The position numbers and the translations under genes were made by a program. 64,000 bases of DNA, from contig NC_065879.2 in the NCBI RefSeq assembly GCF_932274485.2, forward strand, positions 41,286,436-41,350,435, written 5' to 3'. The notes beneath the pieces were generated by a model. The model had not been told where the DNA came from, made no database searches, and was given only the letters and a program-made list of their open reading frames with translations. Shown piece by piece: positions 1-12,300 of this stretch (position 1 is the first letter of the stretch; every line of letters begins with the position of its first letter). The stretch comes from Patella vulgata. Lineage: Eukaryota > Mollusca > Gastropoda > Patellidae.

Positions 1-199
1 ATACACTAGACCAAAGGAATCTAGGTGATGACATCATTTTGGTAGGTGATAGAAGAATATTTGAATAAATATTTGTAACAATGTTGCTTTGTCCATCCTT
101 GGTGTATATAAACCAGATACAACTGTGTGGCTATAGTCATTGTGCATATTACAGAAATATGAAATGTCAAAAATGTGTCTGTTTCTGGTAGTAAATAAT

Positions 200-470
200 C
201 CACTGAACTTAGTTTAAATCTTGGATTCTTCTTATAGCAACCATTTTAATGTTGGATATCCACCAATCATGGCTAAGTAGCGTACTTTTTAATACTACAA
301 AATACAGATTGAAACATTTCTTTCGAATAAAAAAAACGATCAATTGGTTGGGATGGAGTGTGCTTGATTTTTGCTAAGTATCATATTATTAAATCCTAAA
401 AATATAGATTTAAAAATATCTTCCGCATAGAAAATGATCATTTAGTTTGGATCGAGTGTGTTTGATTTGT
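200..470 (-). repeat. Diverged member of a ~170-bp dispersed repeat
   Basis: This stretch shares blocks such as TTAAATCTTGGATTCTTCTT and CTAAGTA with the reverse complement of the repeats at 1497-1665 and 3783-3950. It looks like an older copy, or two overlapping halves, since the segment ending in GAGTGTGTTTGATT recurs near 350 and 455. No coding sequence is visible. The rest of 1-1490 holds AT-rich sequence in which I see nothing else. Confidence 0.45.
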
Positions 471-1496
471 TTTTATTATCCAAGACGATGACTATTTTCC
501 ACAAGTTCACTCGAGTTATTTCCCTTCCTCTGTCGCGTTATCCACAATTCGTGTTTAAACAACTTGCCATTTCAACCCTTGTATTAATTCAGGACTTTTA
601 TCATGTTTATAGACTGCCTATACTTTGGATCTTTTTCCCCTACTACCCGTGCCATAAACAATGATTTTTTGAAAGGCTGATTGCGAAAATGCTTCCAATT
701 TCTTAAAATCGAGGGTAGCAAGCAGTGTTCGCAAAATTGTTTTTGGGGGTTAACTAAGCACACGTTTAATTGTAATCAGAAATCTTGGAGTCCTTAAATA
801 GAATCTTATTATATTTTCGATATTGATTGGAATATCAACTTTATCTCTAATAAAGACAAAACAAATTTAAAATATGGAACCATATTTAATCCACCCGAGA
901 AGTATTGTGTTAAGTTTCAAATTTCCTAGACGTTTATATTGATTGTAAAATCATTTCGAAACGATTTATTACATTAGATATCAACAAGCTGTTTAAAGGG
1001 AAGTGCTACCTTTTTGAAACAATATTTTTTTTTTGCGTAATTTCTAATGGATTTTAGAAATTAAATGAATGTGTAAGAGGAGTTTTGAAAAAAGGATGTG
1101 ACGACATCCACCACGTCTTTAAGTATACGGGGCATTAGCCCCTAACATGAATAGCGAGGGTGTTATGAGCAGCTATATAAAGTGGTGCCCCCCTCCCTCC
1201 CAGTTTTCTTTATACTTCCAGGGTCGAATTCAAGGGACATATAAATGCACAAATAACTTCCTAGACTGGTAGATCAAAAAGAAGGAGTTGCTCTAAAGTA
1301 GTAGTAGTAGCTGGGGGTTAACGTCTGCTTCCAGAGTAGTGATATCGCAGAATTAATACATTGCTCATTAAAGTAGACGAAATGTCTGTATAAAATTGTT
1401 AAAATGGCAACTTCAGGTGGTTTTAAACAAAAACGAGCTGAGAAGAGTAAGACAATGGAATAACTCGATTGAACTTGTCGAATGACGACGATGATA

Positions 1497-1665
1497 AAAA
1501 AATTAAGCACACTCGATACCAACAAAATAATCATTTTCTATACGGAAGAAATGTTACAATGTATATTCTTTTAGTAATCTGTTACTTAGCAACGGTTGGT
1601 GGATATTAAATATCCAAATGTTTGCTATAAGAAGAATCCAAGATTTAAACTAAGATCAGTTAAAT
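1497..1665 (+). repeat. ~170-bp dispersed repeat, young pair with 3783-3950
   Basis: It is nearly identical to 3783-3950, differing at about one base. Both begin near AAGCACACTCGATACC and end near AAGATCAGTTAAAT. The 3783 copy lies in an intron of gene copy 1 where gene copy 2 lacks it, so the unit is mobile. Classification as a MITE is inference; no clear inverted ends were found. Confidence 0.6.
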
Positions 1666-1829
1666 CTCTATTGCCAGGTGCAACATGTTGTTTATACGTT
1701 GTTAATCTGTTGATGTTTATTATCCTACTGAACATAATTGGGTAATATATTCACTATATATCGGCTTTGAACGCCTATGGCATAGCTGTATGGTTGAATG
1801 AACATTTCAGTCCAAACAGTGGCGTGCAG

Positions 1830-3303
1830 AGAGGATGGCAGAGGAGGCGACTTTGATTACAGGTGCAATAATTCAATAATCAATTTACAAGCAAAGCTGA
1901 ATTTGGAATTTGGAGAGGATTTATCATCCATATAATTAATCAAACAATTCAACTCGTCCAGAAAGCGAAAACACGGATTTGATGTCTAGGACAAGAACTC
2001 AGTAACTTATTGATGGCCTATATGAATTTCGACTCTAATTTTGAATACGCCGTTCAAATTCGAAAAACAATGACCTGTAGAATGATTACCAGAAGTTTGA
2101 AGGTCCGACAGACGCGGAAGACGACAATATCACTATTTACCACTCACAAACTATTGTGAGAAATCCAAAATTGAGCTATAAAAAGGTTTTATATCACAGA
2201 GTAATAAACAGGATACATATATCTGGTGGATTGTATGTTTACAGAAGCAAGATTATAATAAGCATTGTGGTATATACACACTATACTATGGCGGTATATC
2301 AGATTCAAAATTCGAACGTGTATAATGTATAATCAAAATTTGGCTTAACTGTAAAAAAAAAAAAATAAAAAAATACAAAAATAAAATTCTTCAAATCCTT
2401 CACTTGTCTTAAAAAAATGAACAAATGTTATTTAGTTTATATTTGAAATAGTTTTTGCAAACTATATCACGTTCGATATTGTTTTCAATTTTAGCACTCC
2501 GATCAACCATAAAACCAGACGAAAAGCGAGTCGCTTATATCAACATATGGTCCCGACCAGGTACTCAATCACCAAATCAGCACGAAGTGGCGACACCAAA
2601 CGACTTCATAACGATGGTCGCTAGGCAGAACTGTAAAAATTCTAAATTTGTTCGATATTCATTCTAAACGTGTAAAGCGTTAATGAAATGTATCGTCTTA
2701 ATGATAGAAGACGAAATAGATTTAAAATTGAGTCGAACAAATAAAAAAATTAGATTATACATTGTCTTAATTTAGAAATTACATGAATAGAAATTTGAAA
2801 TCAGACGATAGCACGTTAAAAATTTTGAATCTAATATACCGTCATACTATACAAATATAGCCTACCTAAAATATAGATGATATACAATAACAAATACGAC
2901 TATACACAGCCGTGTGGTTAAATATACACAAGGACTATACACAACCAAAAGAACTTTATATTTCAAAAGATTATTAAACAATCGATCTATTTTTACTTCA
3001 CTTACAACCGTTTAAAGTTTACATTCACTGATATGATTTCACGCCGACATTTTAGACAAATAAAGTAATAATATTTCTTCTATCATATTCGTACAAGCAA
3101 GCATATTAATTAACTACATAAAATCGCTTTCTCTGACGTCGAGAACAAATAATATATTTTAAAAATTAGATTTATAAAAGCTGTAAATAAACAGATATTT
3201 TGGTCACACTTCTGCTGACAATTCGATGCCGAGACTAGTGAGTTCAAATGAGATATTATAAAACGTAATAAATTGGGGTGTTGGTCAGGTTGTTCTTGTT
3301 ATT
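1830..3303 (-). other. 3' flank of gene copy 1, duplicated with copy 2 flank
   Basis: Blocks here match 43990-44870 in the same order: the AGAAGTTTGA..GACAGAC block near 2090, the AGGATACATATATCTGGTGG block near 2210 and the ACACAAGGACT block near 2930. The gene duplication therefore reaches about 1.5 kb past the stop codon. I see no convincing gene. Short plus-strand open frames near 2455 and 44229 are not conserved between the copies and are judged chance. Confidence 0.55.
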
Positions 3304-3359
3304 TTAATGAAAGCTGATAACATATGATACCACCAGTACTAACATTAAACTGGACTCCA
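3304..3359 (-). CDS. Copy 1 exon 21: hydrophobic tail and stop (GPI-signal-like)
   Basis: A long pyrimidine tract (TTTCTTTTTCTTTTTCAG) precedes this 56-nt exon, which enters in phase 1. It codes ESSLMLVLVVSYVISFH and then TAA. The 11-residue hydrophobic core running to within a few residues of the stop, after a small polar stretch, is what a GPI-attachment signal looks like. Copy 2 has the same length, phase and character (QSSLMLVLVVSFVTSLY). Confidence 0.8.
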
Positions 3360-6300
3360 CTGAAAAAGAAAAAGAAAAGCAGTTTTGAAACACCAAACAC
3401 CAATTTAAAAAAGTACACAACGCTATAATACGATTTTTACGCCCAGTTGCATTCTACCATACTGGAATCAAGCAAAATTAACAAAAATTCTTTGGAATTC
3501 GACAGACTTAATATGCTTACAAAGTTAAAGAGTGCATATTAATTTTTTTAAAAAGTCACCAAAAAATCAGTTTTGATAAACCCCTTATTTTGTATGGATA
3601 TTGTCAGTTGAATTCCACCAATCGCAGCCGACCGTGTACTTAAATTAACAAACAAAACCATCTCTATGCCAATAAAATATCTGTTTTAAACGGGAAGTTA
3701 ATTACCTGAAATGGCCGTATTGTTTCCTTCAGTGATAACAACCGTTGTTGTTTCTTCAAAACCACCTTCATCTACAAAATAAAAAAATTAAGCACACTCG
3801 ATACCAACAAAATAATCATTTTCTATACGGAAGAAATGTTACAATGTATATTCTTTTAGTAATCTGTTACTTAGCAACGGTTGGTGGATATTAAATATCC
3901 AAATGGTTGCTATAAGAAGAATCCAAGATTTAAACTAAGATCAGTTAAATTTGTGTTTTTTAAGTATAAACAAAACAAAATTATAAACTAAAATGTGCCT
4001 GTTTATTCCTTACTTTCTCATTTGAAATAAAAAAAACCCTCTTAACTGGGATAATTTCACATGATATAATATTTGAGAAAACAATATACAATTATTGAAT
4101 TAAAATGAGGTAGACTTAAATGTTTCCTATAAATCAATATCCAAATTATATGCCAATAAAATATCTGTTTAAATGGGGAGTATACCAGAAACGGCTGTAT
4201 TGTTTCCTCCAGGGGTAACAACCGTTGTCGTTTCTTCAAAGCCACCCGCATCTATAAAATAACAAGATTTGTATTTTTAAATATAAACATAACGAAACAA
4301 TAAGATAAAATGTGCCTGTTTATTCCTTACTTTCTCATTTGCAACCAAAAAACCCCTCTTAACTGGGATAATTTCACATGATATAATATTTGAAAACAAT
4401 ACAATTATTGAATTAAAATGAGGTAGGTTTAAATGTTTGCTGTAAATCAATATTCATATTATAAAAATGTATTACCTGGACAGTGAACTTTAACCTGGTT
4501 GAGCAAATTGGTTAGAGTTTGGGTCACAGTAGCTGTTTGGTTACAGGTTTGACTATATCCTGTCATACACTTCAGTATTGATTTAAGTGAGCTGTAATGA
4601 TAGTCAATAATCTGTCATGTATAATATCTTTAAAGTATAAATCTTTTTTATATCAAGCGATGAAAAGTCGGATAACTACACATTTGCATAGTTTGTGATT
4701 CACATGAACAATTCTAACCGTGGGTAGGGCGGTTAACGGGTTCGGTAGACAATGAATACAATGAATTTCTATTATTTTCGGTCCCTGACACGATCTTTAA
4801 GGGATTTTGTAAAAAAAAACCAAAAAAACAAAACAAACCATAACTTAATCCATTTCTATATCACTAATAATAAACTACATACTTGCACCAGAATATTTGG
4901 TCGGAGACTTTGTCCGTGACCTCGGCAAGACCCAAGGGTAGGTCAATCGGCAGACAGATTGGTGTTTGCTGGCAGCTTGCAAAATTTGGAAACACTACAT
5001 ATAAATTATAATAAAAAATGTTGTCATGAATAAAGATTTATGTTTAATCAAGTAAATAATAATAATATGATAGAAAAACAATAATTCACAAAATTTATAC
5101 AAACAAACGTGAGAATGAAGTCTCTTCGCTCAAAGTTGTTGGAGTTCAAGAAAACGTATTTTAATATTATAGTGCTCTATCACCTTATTCAGCTGGGTTT
5201 ACTTTTTTAAATATTATTTTTGATACATTAAGTTCTGAACAATACCCAAAAGAAACTGAACGCAAGCTGAAGCTAAATGTAAATCATAATAACATACCTG
5301 TACAAGACTGTGTAACCAATTTTTGAATATCAACTAAACTATAACTGGCCTTCACTTTACTTGATTCACCACAAGTGTCTAAAGCTGTAGTAACACATGT
5401 TACAAAGGCCGGAATATTACTTAAAAAATTAATGAAAATCAGCTATATACCTCCCTATACATGGAGGGAGTAAAAGTCGTAATTGAAGCTCTATGTAACA
5501 AAGCACGGAATTTATTTTACTGCCAAAAATGAGAAGAAAAAATTTAAAGCCATAGATATACGTGATGCAAAGTCGTAATTATTTTGTAACATCCAATTTT
5601 CACATTGACACAACGACACATATTGTAATTTAAAATCTTAATGAACAAATTCCAAATCATTGAAACATCTTTTATAGGTTTGACGAAGGAACAGTCATAA
5701 ATTAATATGTGTTTACTCACGAACATGATTGCAACAGGGATTGACCGCTTCCCAACGTGGCAAAACATCCTGCTACTCCTGGACAAGGATCTCTAACTGA
5801 ATAATATAATACCCAAATACATTGATAATATTGTATATATATTTTTTTTTTTTAAAAAATGAACAACCCATAAATTTATTCGGAAACTGAAACAACTAAA
5901 CGATGGATCTACAGATGCTGTTATGACACAATGTTTAGGGCTAGATCACACAAAATTACTTTGACGGGTGAATTCGAAAATGAACACAAAAGAATAACAA
6001 AAATTTGTTAGCTATAATAATGGAGTTATTCTAAAATAATTTCAAGCCCAGTTTAAGTCTCCAGTCATAAAAGCCAGTTTCCTGGAAACAGTGTTAATAT
6101 TGACTATAATTACACCGACCTTTTATTCCGTTTTATTTTTCGGTTAATTTACTCCACTATATCGCGGCTTAAAGACATCTCGATATCGGGCTCGTTTCCG
6201 CTTTTATCGAATGACAATTTAGGCACCACTTTCCTTGCCAGCCACGCGATAAAATCCCAAGGTTCTTCACTATAAAGGGATGGGAGATCGGCGAAAAGGC

Positions 6301-9300
6301 AAAATGACTATGCCAGACCCCTATCCATTTAAAACTGTGAATGATTGGACGAATTCTATTACTTTTTACATATAACGCTTACCGCCATTACATATTGTAT
6401 CAGTCGATGTCTTTATAGCAGCTGCATCAGCAACGCTATTTCCTCCTAGATTACAAGGTGTAGTTGCAGCTGATACACACGTAGCTATACCATTAGCCAT
6501 TCTAGTAAAACACAATGTACACATTTAGACATACCTCTAGCTATTCAAGTAAACACAATATACACATTCGAATATACCATTAGCCGTTCTAGTAAATAGG
6601 ACCGAAACTGCCTGACAAAATGGCCGCTCCTTGTACGCAAATAGTCTAAAAGTATGTAATACTAAGATTGTGGACCTTCTAGAGGCCACAATCTTTATCT
6701 GATTTTGATGAAATTTAAAATATATGTTTATAACATAACATAACCTAACATCCAAATTTATATAGCGCAATGAATACTCGTATTAGGAGTTTGAAATGCG
6801 CTTGCAAAGTTATACATTTTGGTTCCATTTCATCCCACAGTGTTGTATGAACAGGTGAGTTTTCAGTTTTGTTTTGAAAATGCAGACGGACTTTGATTCT
6901 TTTATATGAAAGGGTGGTGAACGTTTGGTCATTTCTAAGCTCGTGGATGGTACATTAATAGATGTTTTTAAGAAGATCGTAGACATTTTCCTGGAAAATA
7001 GGTGAAGATGAGATTTTTGATGTAGGATGGAGCAAAGATCTTGGTTCCTTTCGATATTCGTGCATGCTTGATTATGCTTGATTATCGCCCCTGATTGCAT
7101 GAAAAATCTATCCGATTTTAAAAATGTTTAAATATATCATCATTACACCCTAATTACGGTTGAGTTCGAATTTCGTAATAATCGGTAGGAAACTGCCCTA
7201 CAAAATGCCCGCTCCTTCTACGCAAATAGTGTAAAAGTATGTAACACAAAGGTTGTGGACCCTCTAGGGGTCACAGTTTTTACCCGATTTTGATGAAACT
7301 TAAAATATATGTTTATATCCGGACAATCTCGGTTCCGGATGATATTCACGCATATCGGACAGTAACATCCTGGATTATGGCCCCTGATTGTAAGAAACAT
7401 CTGTTCTTTTTTGAGCTTGTTCTCTGTCCATCTCTTGCAAAACGTAAGCGTTTGAAGCAAGGCAAAGCCAATCCTGACTCCCAATGATCTACACTGTCTT
7501 GTAGAAATCGTGTCCTATACTGGACATCAAGGGACTGGGCTTAAATGATTTTCAATAGATTGATATTTAATAAATCAGACACTATTATAAACTATAACAC
7601 ATACTTATGGAAGAACAATTGGACTTTTCAATAGATTGATATTTAATAAATCAGACACTATTATAAACTATAACACATACTTATGGAAGAACAATTGGAC
7701 TTTTCAATAGATTGATATTTAATAAATAAGAAACTATTATAAACTATAACACATACTTATGGAAGAACAATTGCTGATTTATTTAGGCGACGTTTCGAAG
7801 AGTATTCTCTCAATGTTTTCAAGCAAGTACAGTAACAAATGTGTAGGGCAATTATATACTAAACATAAAAAAACGTCAGTACGATTTCAAAATCAGAGAG
7901 GCACTTTAATCAAATCATTCTAGAAAACGACTTACTAAACGGATCAAATAAAATAAAACCAAGTACGAACAATCCAAAGTATAAAAAACGTTATAGGCAA
8001 AATAGTGTATTCAAGCAAAATAGTGTAATCAGCAAATGGCCTGCTCCTCGTGTACAAAATACACGACAAACAGTGGTAACAGGTGTCCGGAAGAGTAAGC
8101 TTACCCTGCCTGGCGCCACACCCGCCATAGCTGCAACCAAACTATTAGGCGAAATGTCAGTAAAAAAGCGTGATTGGCCAATGAACTATCGGTATGCAAA
8201 ATGCACGCGATGAACTGTGTTAACGATGTAGTAGACATTATCAGGGAGATAGTATACGTGTGAATTAAATATATCTAGAATAATAGCCGAGAGAGAAACG
8301 TTATATTTATCAATCAAATCAATATGACGGCCATAAAACTTTTTAAAGGTTTTAATAAGTTTAGTGCCCAAGTATCCTTGTAGTTGAAGCTTAGATGACA
8401 AATGCCTCGATCTACGTAAAAAATCAGAATAAAAGGAACAAGCTCTCGCGTAACGATTTAGCTGAGACACAAACACTCCATAAGCTGGTGATATTGGAAT
8501 GTTACTACTAATAAATGGAAATATCGTACAATTTAACACTCAGTTTATGGCAATTGTCAAAATCGAGACGCAGATCCAAGTAGGAAGCGTAATTGTCACT
8601 GTCAGTGGTGTTTTTAATTTCGAGCTCATCAGGATATATGAATTCTACATAATCACTAAATTTAGGATTATTAAGGGATAAAACGTCATCGATATATCGA
8701 TAAGTGAAATTAAAATGTCTGACTGATCGTTTATTAGTTTTTACGAGCGTCTGTATGTAATCGGCTTCGTAGGAATAGAGAAACAGATCAGCAAGCAAAG
8801 GTGCACAGTTGGTGCCCATGGGGATGCCAACCACTTGCTGATATATTTCCCCTCCAAATTCAAACAAAGATGTTATCAATTAAAAAATCCAACATCTGAA
8901 TTATCTTGATGGCCGTGAATTTGTTTTTGGAATCACTGTGATTCTTAACGAAATATGTGGAATTGTAATTTACAACTAAATATTGATATCTAGCTGTACC
9001 TGATTTAGACGAAAAGACACTGTGAATAATGTCTTTCAACCGGGCTTTTAATTTACTGTGGGGAATTTTAGTGTACAGAGTTGAAATGTCAAACGTTTGA
9101 ATAGATGAGACTGAAGCAAGGGATCTAGATTGCAAACCATCAAGTAATTCTTTGGAATTTTTCAATATCCACATTTGATTTATACCACTACGAGAGTATA
9201 TTTTGTCACAGTATTTTTGAATACCCTCTTTAACAGCCGTTAGTATAGATGTCAATTTTTTGTGAACAGTGTGTTGACACATTAGTGATTAATTCATCTC

Positions 9301-12300
9301 AATTCCAAGACATTACGAGAATGTTTAGAGAATGTACACAGTCTATACATCAGTATCTGGTGTGTCCACCGCGAGTGTCAAAAACAGCAGCGCAGCATCT
9401 GTACTTGGAGTGAACCAGATGATTGATGAACGCCATTGGCACCTGGAACCACACTCTCAGAAAAGCCTGGCGCAATCCATCGGCCGTGTTTGGTCTCGGT
9501 ACGACGTTATTAAGTCTCCTCTGATGTTCATCCCAAAGATGTTCATTCGGGTTTAAGTCCGGACTAAGGGTTGGCCAGTGCATAACGTTGACATCGTTCT
9601 GCTGTAGAAAGTCCCGAGTAACTCTGGCGGTGTGGGCACGGGCGTTGTCATGCTGGAAAAATGTTGTTTCGATGACGTGCGAAATGTGGTATGACGTGGG
9701 GTCTGAGAGCTTGATTGATGTAGCGCACTGATGTGATGCCGCCTTCCCTCTCTGGACCAAGATTTTGGAACACCACATGACCCACTCTCTGGTTCAGGCG
9801 GATTCCACCCCAAACCATTATTCTTGGACCGCCCCATCAGTCTCGTTCCATGACACATTGGTCAGAATAACGCTGGCCACGTCGACGCCATATTCTTGTC
9901 CTGCCATCTGCAGTTGATACGCAATACCGACTCTCATCTGTGAACAGAAACGTTCTCCATTGCCTGGGTCGCCAGCTCTGGTGTTGTTGGGCAAACTGTA
10001 GACGTTCGCGTCGATGGCGAGGGGTGAGGATCGGTCCACGGTAAGGTCTACGGCAATGGATGTTCTCTCTGGCGAGACGTCGGCGCACTGTATCGGTACT
10101 GATGGGCCTTCCGTGTGTTCCCACTGTTTGATGTGCTGTCTCAGATGCCTGTGTGAAGGGATTCTGCACGTGCTGTCGCACAACATGGCGGTCTTGTCGC
10201 CTTGTGGTAACCCTTGGTCTACCACTTCGGGGCGATTATCCGTGGTGTTGGTGGCCCGAAAGCGTCGCTCAAGCCTGTAGATGGTCCGAACATTAACCTG
10301 GAATTGATTGGCAAAGGCTTGGGCAGTGTGGCCAGCGTCGAGTTTTCCAAGCACCTGGTTCCTCTGAGCCATCGTGAGTCGTTACATTCTGCTGACGTTG
10401 TAGTGTGAATGATTTAACCAGGTATAGGGGTGCATTTTATAGGGCTGGTCCCGGTGAACAGTGGGTGCAGCATGTGTTACATGAAAATCATGGAGTACAC
10501 ATTACCATCTCAGAAGTCAGGTTGCGTTTTTTAGAACATTCCCTGGGTTCAATTTTGTGTTTGGGAAGGAGCCTTATCGCTCAGGTAAAGTTGGAGATGT
10601 GGTCACAAATATACAATAAAAACATTTGGTAGGTTTTATGCAATACGTCTATTCAGAGTAACATACCAACCTGACGTTTCTTTTTCTGCAATGGCAACAA
10701 ATCAGAAACCATGCATGGCAACAACAAGATCAAAGGCATGAAAACAACATAGTTTATTGCTCTATTCAGTTAATAAATGCCTCTAAATGATCAAGAAACT
10801 ATTTTCTATCCTACTTGCTCCAGTGTTCGGGATTGCCAACAGCAGAGATTGACTTGAGTGTTATTGGTTCGGGTATTAAAGCAAAGACGCCTTTCTGTGT
10901 ACACGTACCAAATGTCTGACAGGTACCTATGGCTGGGTAGGCACTCAAACCTGTGAAAATTAATTAGTAACTATAAAGTAGAGTTCTAAATATATCAGGA
11001 ATAAATATCGTTTTATAGTTTTTAAATCCTGCTTTTTCTCTGTTTTTCTTTTTCTAAAAACCCCCCACAATTTACAAAACTACGAATCATGACTGTGCAA
11101 TGAATGATGCTTGTTTTCACGGAGCCACATTCTCGAAGCTTAAAAGTTGCAGCAAAAATATTACTTAGTGACGCTGAGCATCCACAACAGTAGAGTATCA
11201 ACTGCCTATAGTCTGGTCGTGCATGGATCAAGGAATGAAATGAAATGAAATGGGGTTTAACGTCCTGCTGTTCTGCTCCGAACTACGCTAATGAAGACGG
11301 GCACACGCCATACAGTGTGCTATGAGTGAAATTTTGCCCTGACAGCGGCACTACGGCCTACTCTTATATCGAATTCCAACTGTCAAGGGATCTTTTATGT
11401 GCACGTCAATGTGTACACGGGACTTCGATTTTTAGTCCCACCCGAACGACTAGACAGCTGTCCTTGTCAGGCCCTCCGTCCTGCATCACTGACTAGGGGG
11501 AATCACGCCGGAAAATCTGGATGAACTTGCTCGGCCAATGCAGGGATCGAACGCCCGACCTCCAGGCTAGCGAGCCAGCGTCTTACCCACTTAGCCGTAT
11601 ACGAGAATCAACAGCCTTATTAAGTTCTTACCGGTGCATATTTGTTGATATAGAGGCATAATTTTCATAATTGTCAGATCTCCTACTTTTGGTTTATCTT
11701 TACACGCTGTATTCACACACGTCATAAAACTGTTCATTTGTCTGTTGGAATAAAGAACAGTATTATCGCTCACATTGTTGTGCCAATAAAATAAAATACA
11801 TGTATGAAAATTACTTATAACAAGAATAAGCGACAGGAATTTGTGACTATTGGGGGCGAGGGTAGGAGAGTTTACCTGTACTGTAAAACTACAAATCAGA
11901 CGATCTTCTTTTTGCTATCGAAAAATACATTGTTTCCCCAAATCTTATATCCACACTACAGTTATCAACCAGGTCAATTTTGACCCATGCTTCCCAGAGC
12001 TAAACTTTTATATAAGTATATATTTGGAGTTATATATGTATATGGGAAGTATGGCGTTTAGTTTCCTATTATTATATACATTTATATCCTACAGATTACA
12101 TTAGTACACAATTAACCAGTTAAACATAATAAAATGATTACAAACTTGATGGATGGGTGGAATTATTTAATCGAAACTATAAAAAAATAAACATACGGGC
12201 AAACTGTGTATAAATCCAGGTTTGTACCGAAAGAGCTTAAACAAGCATTGAGACCAGGGCAATACTCTGAAATTAGAAATGAGTTGTAAAAAGCTCTAAA

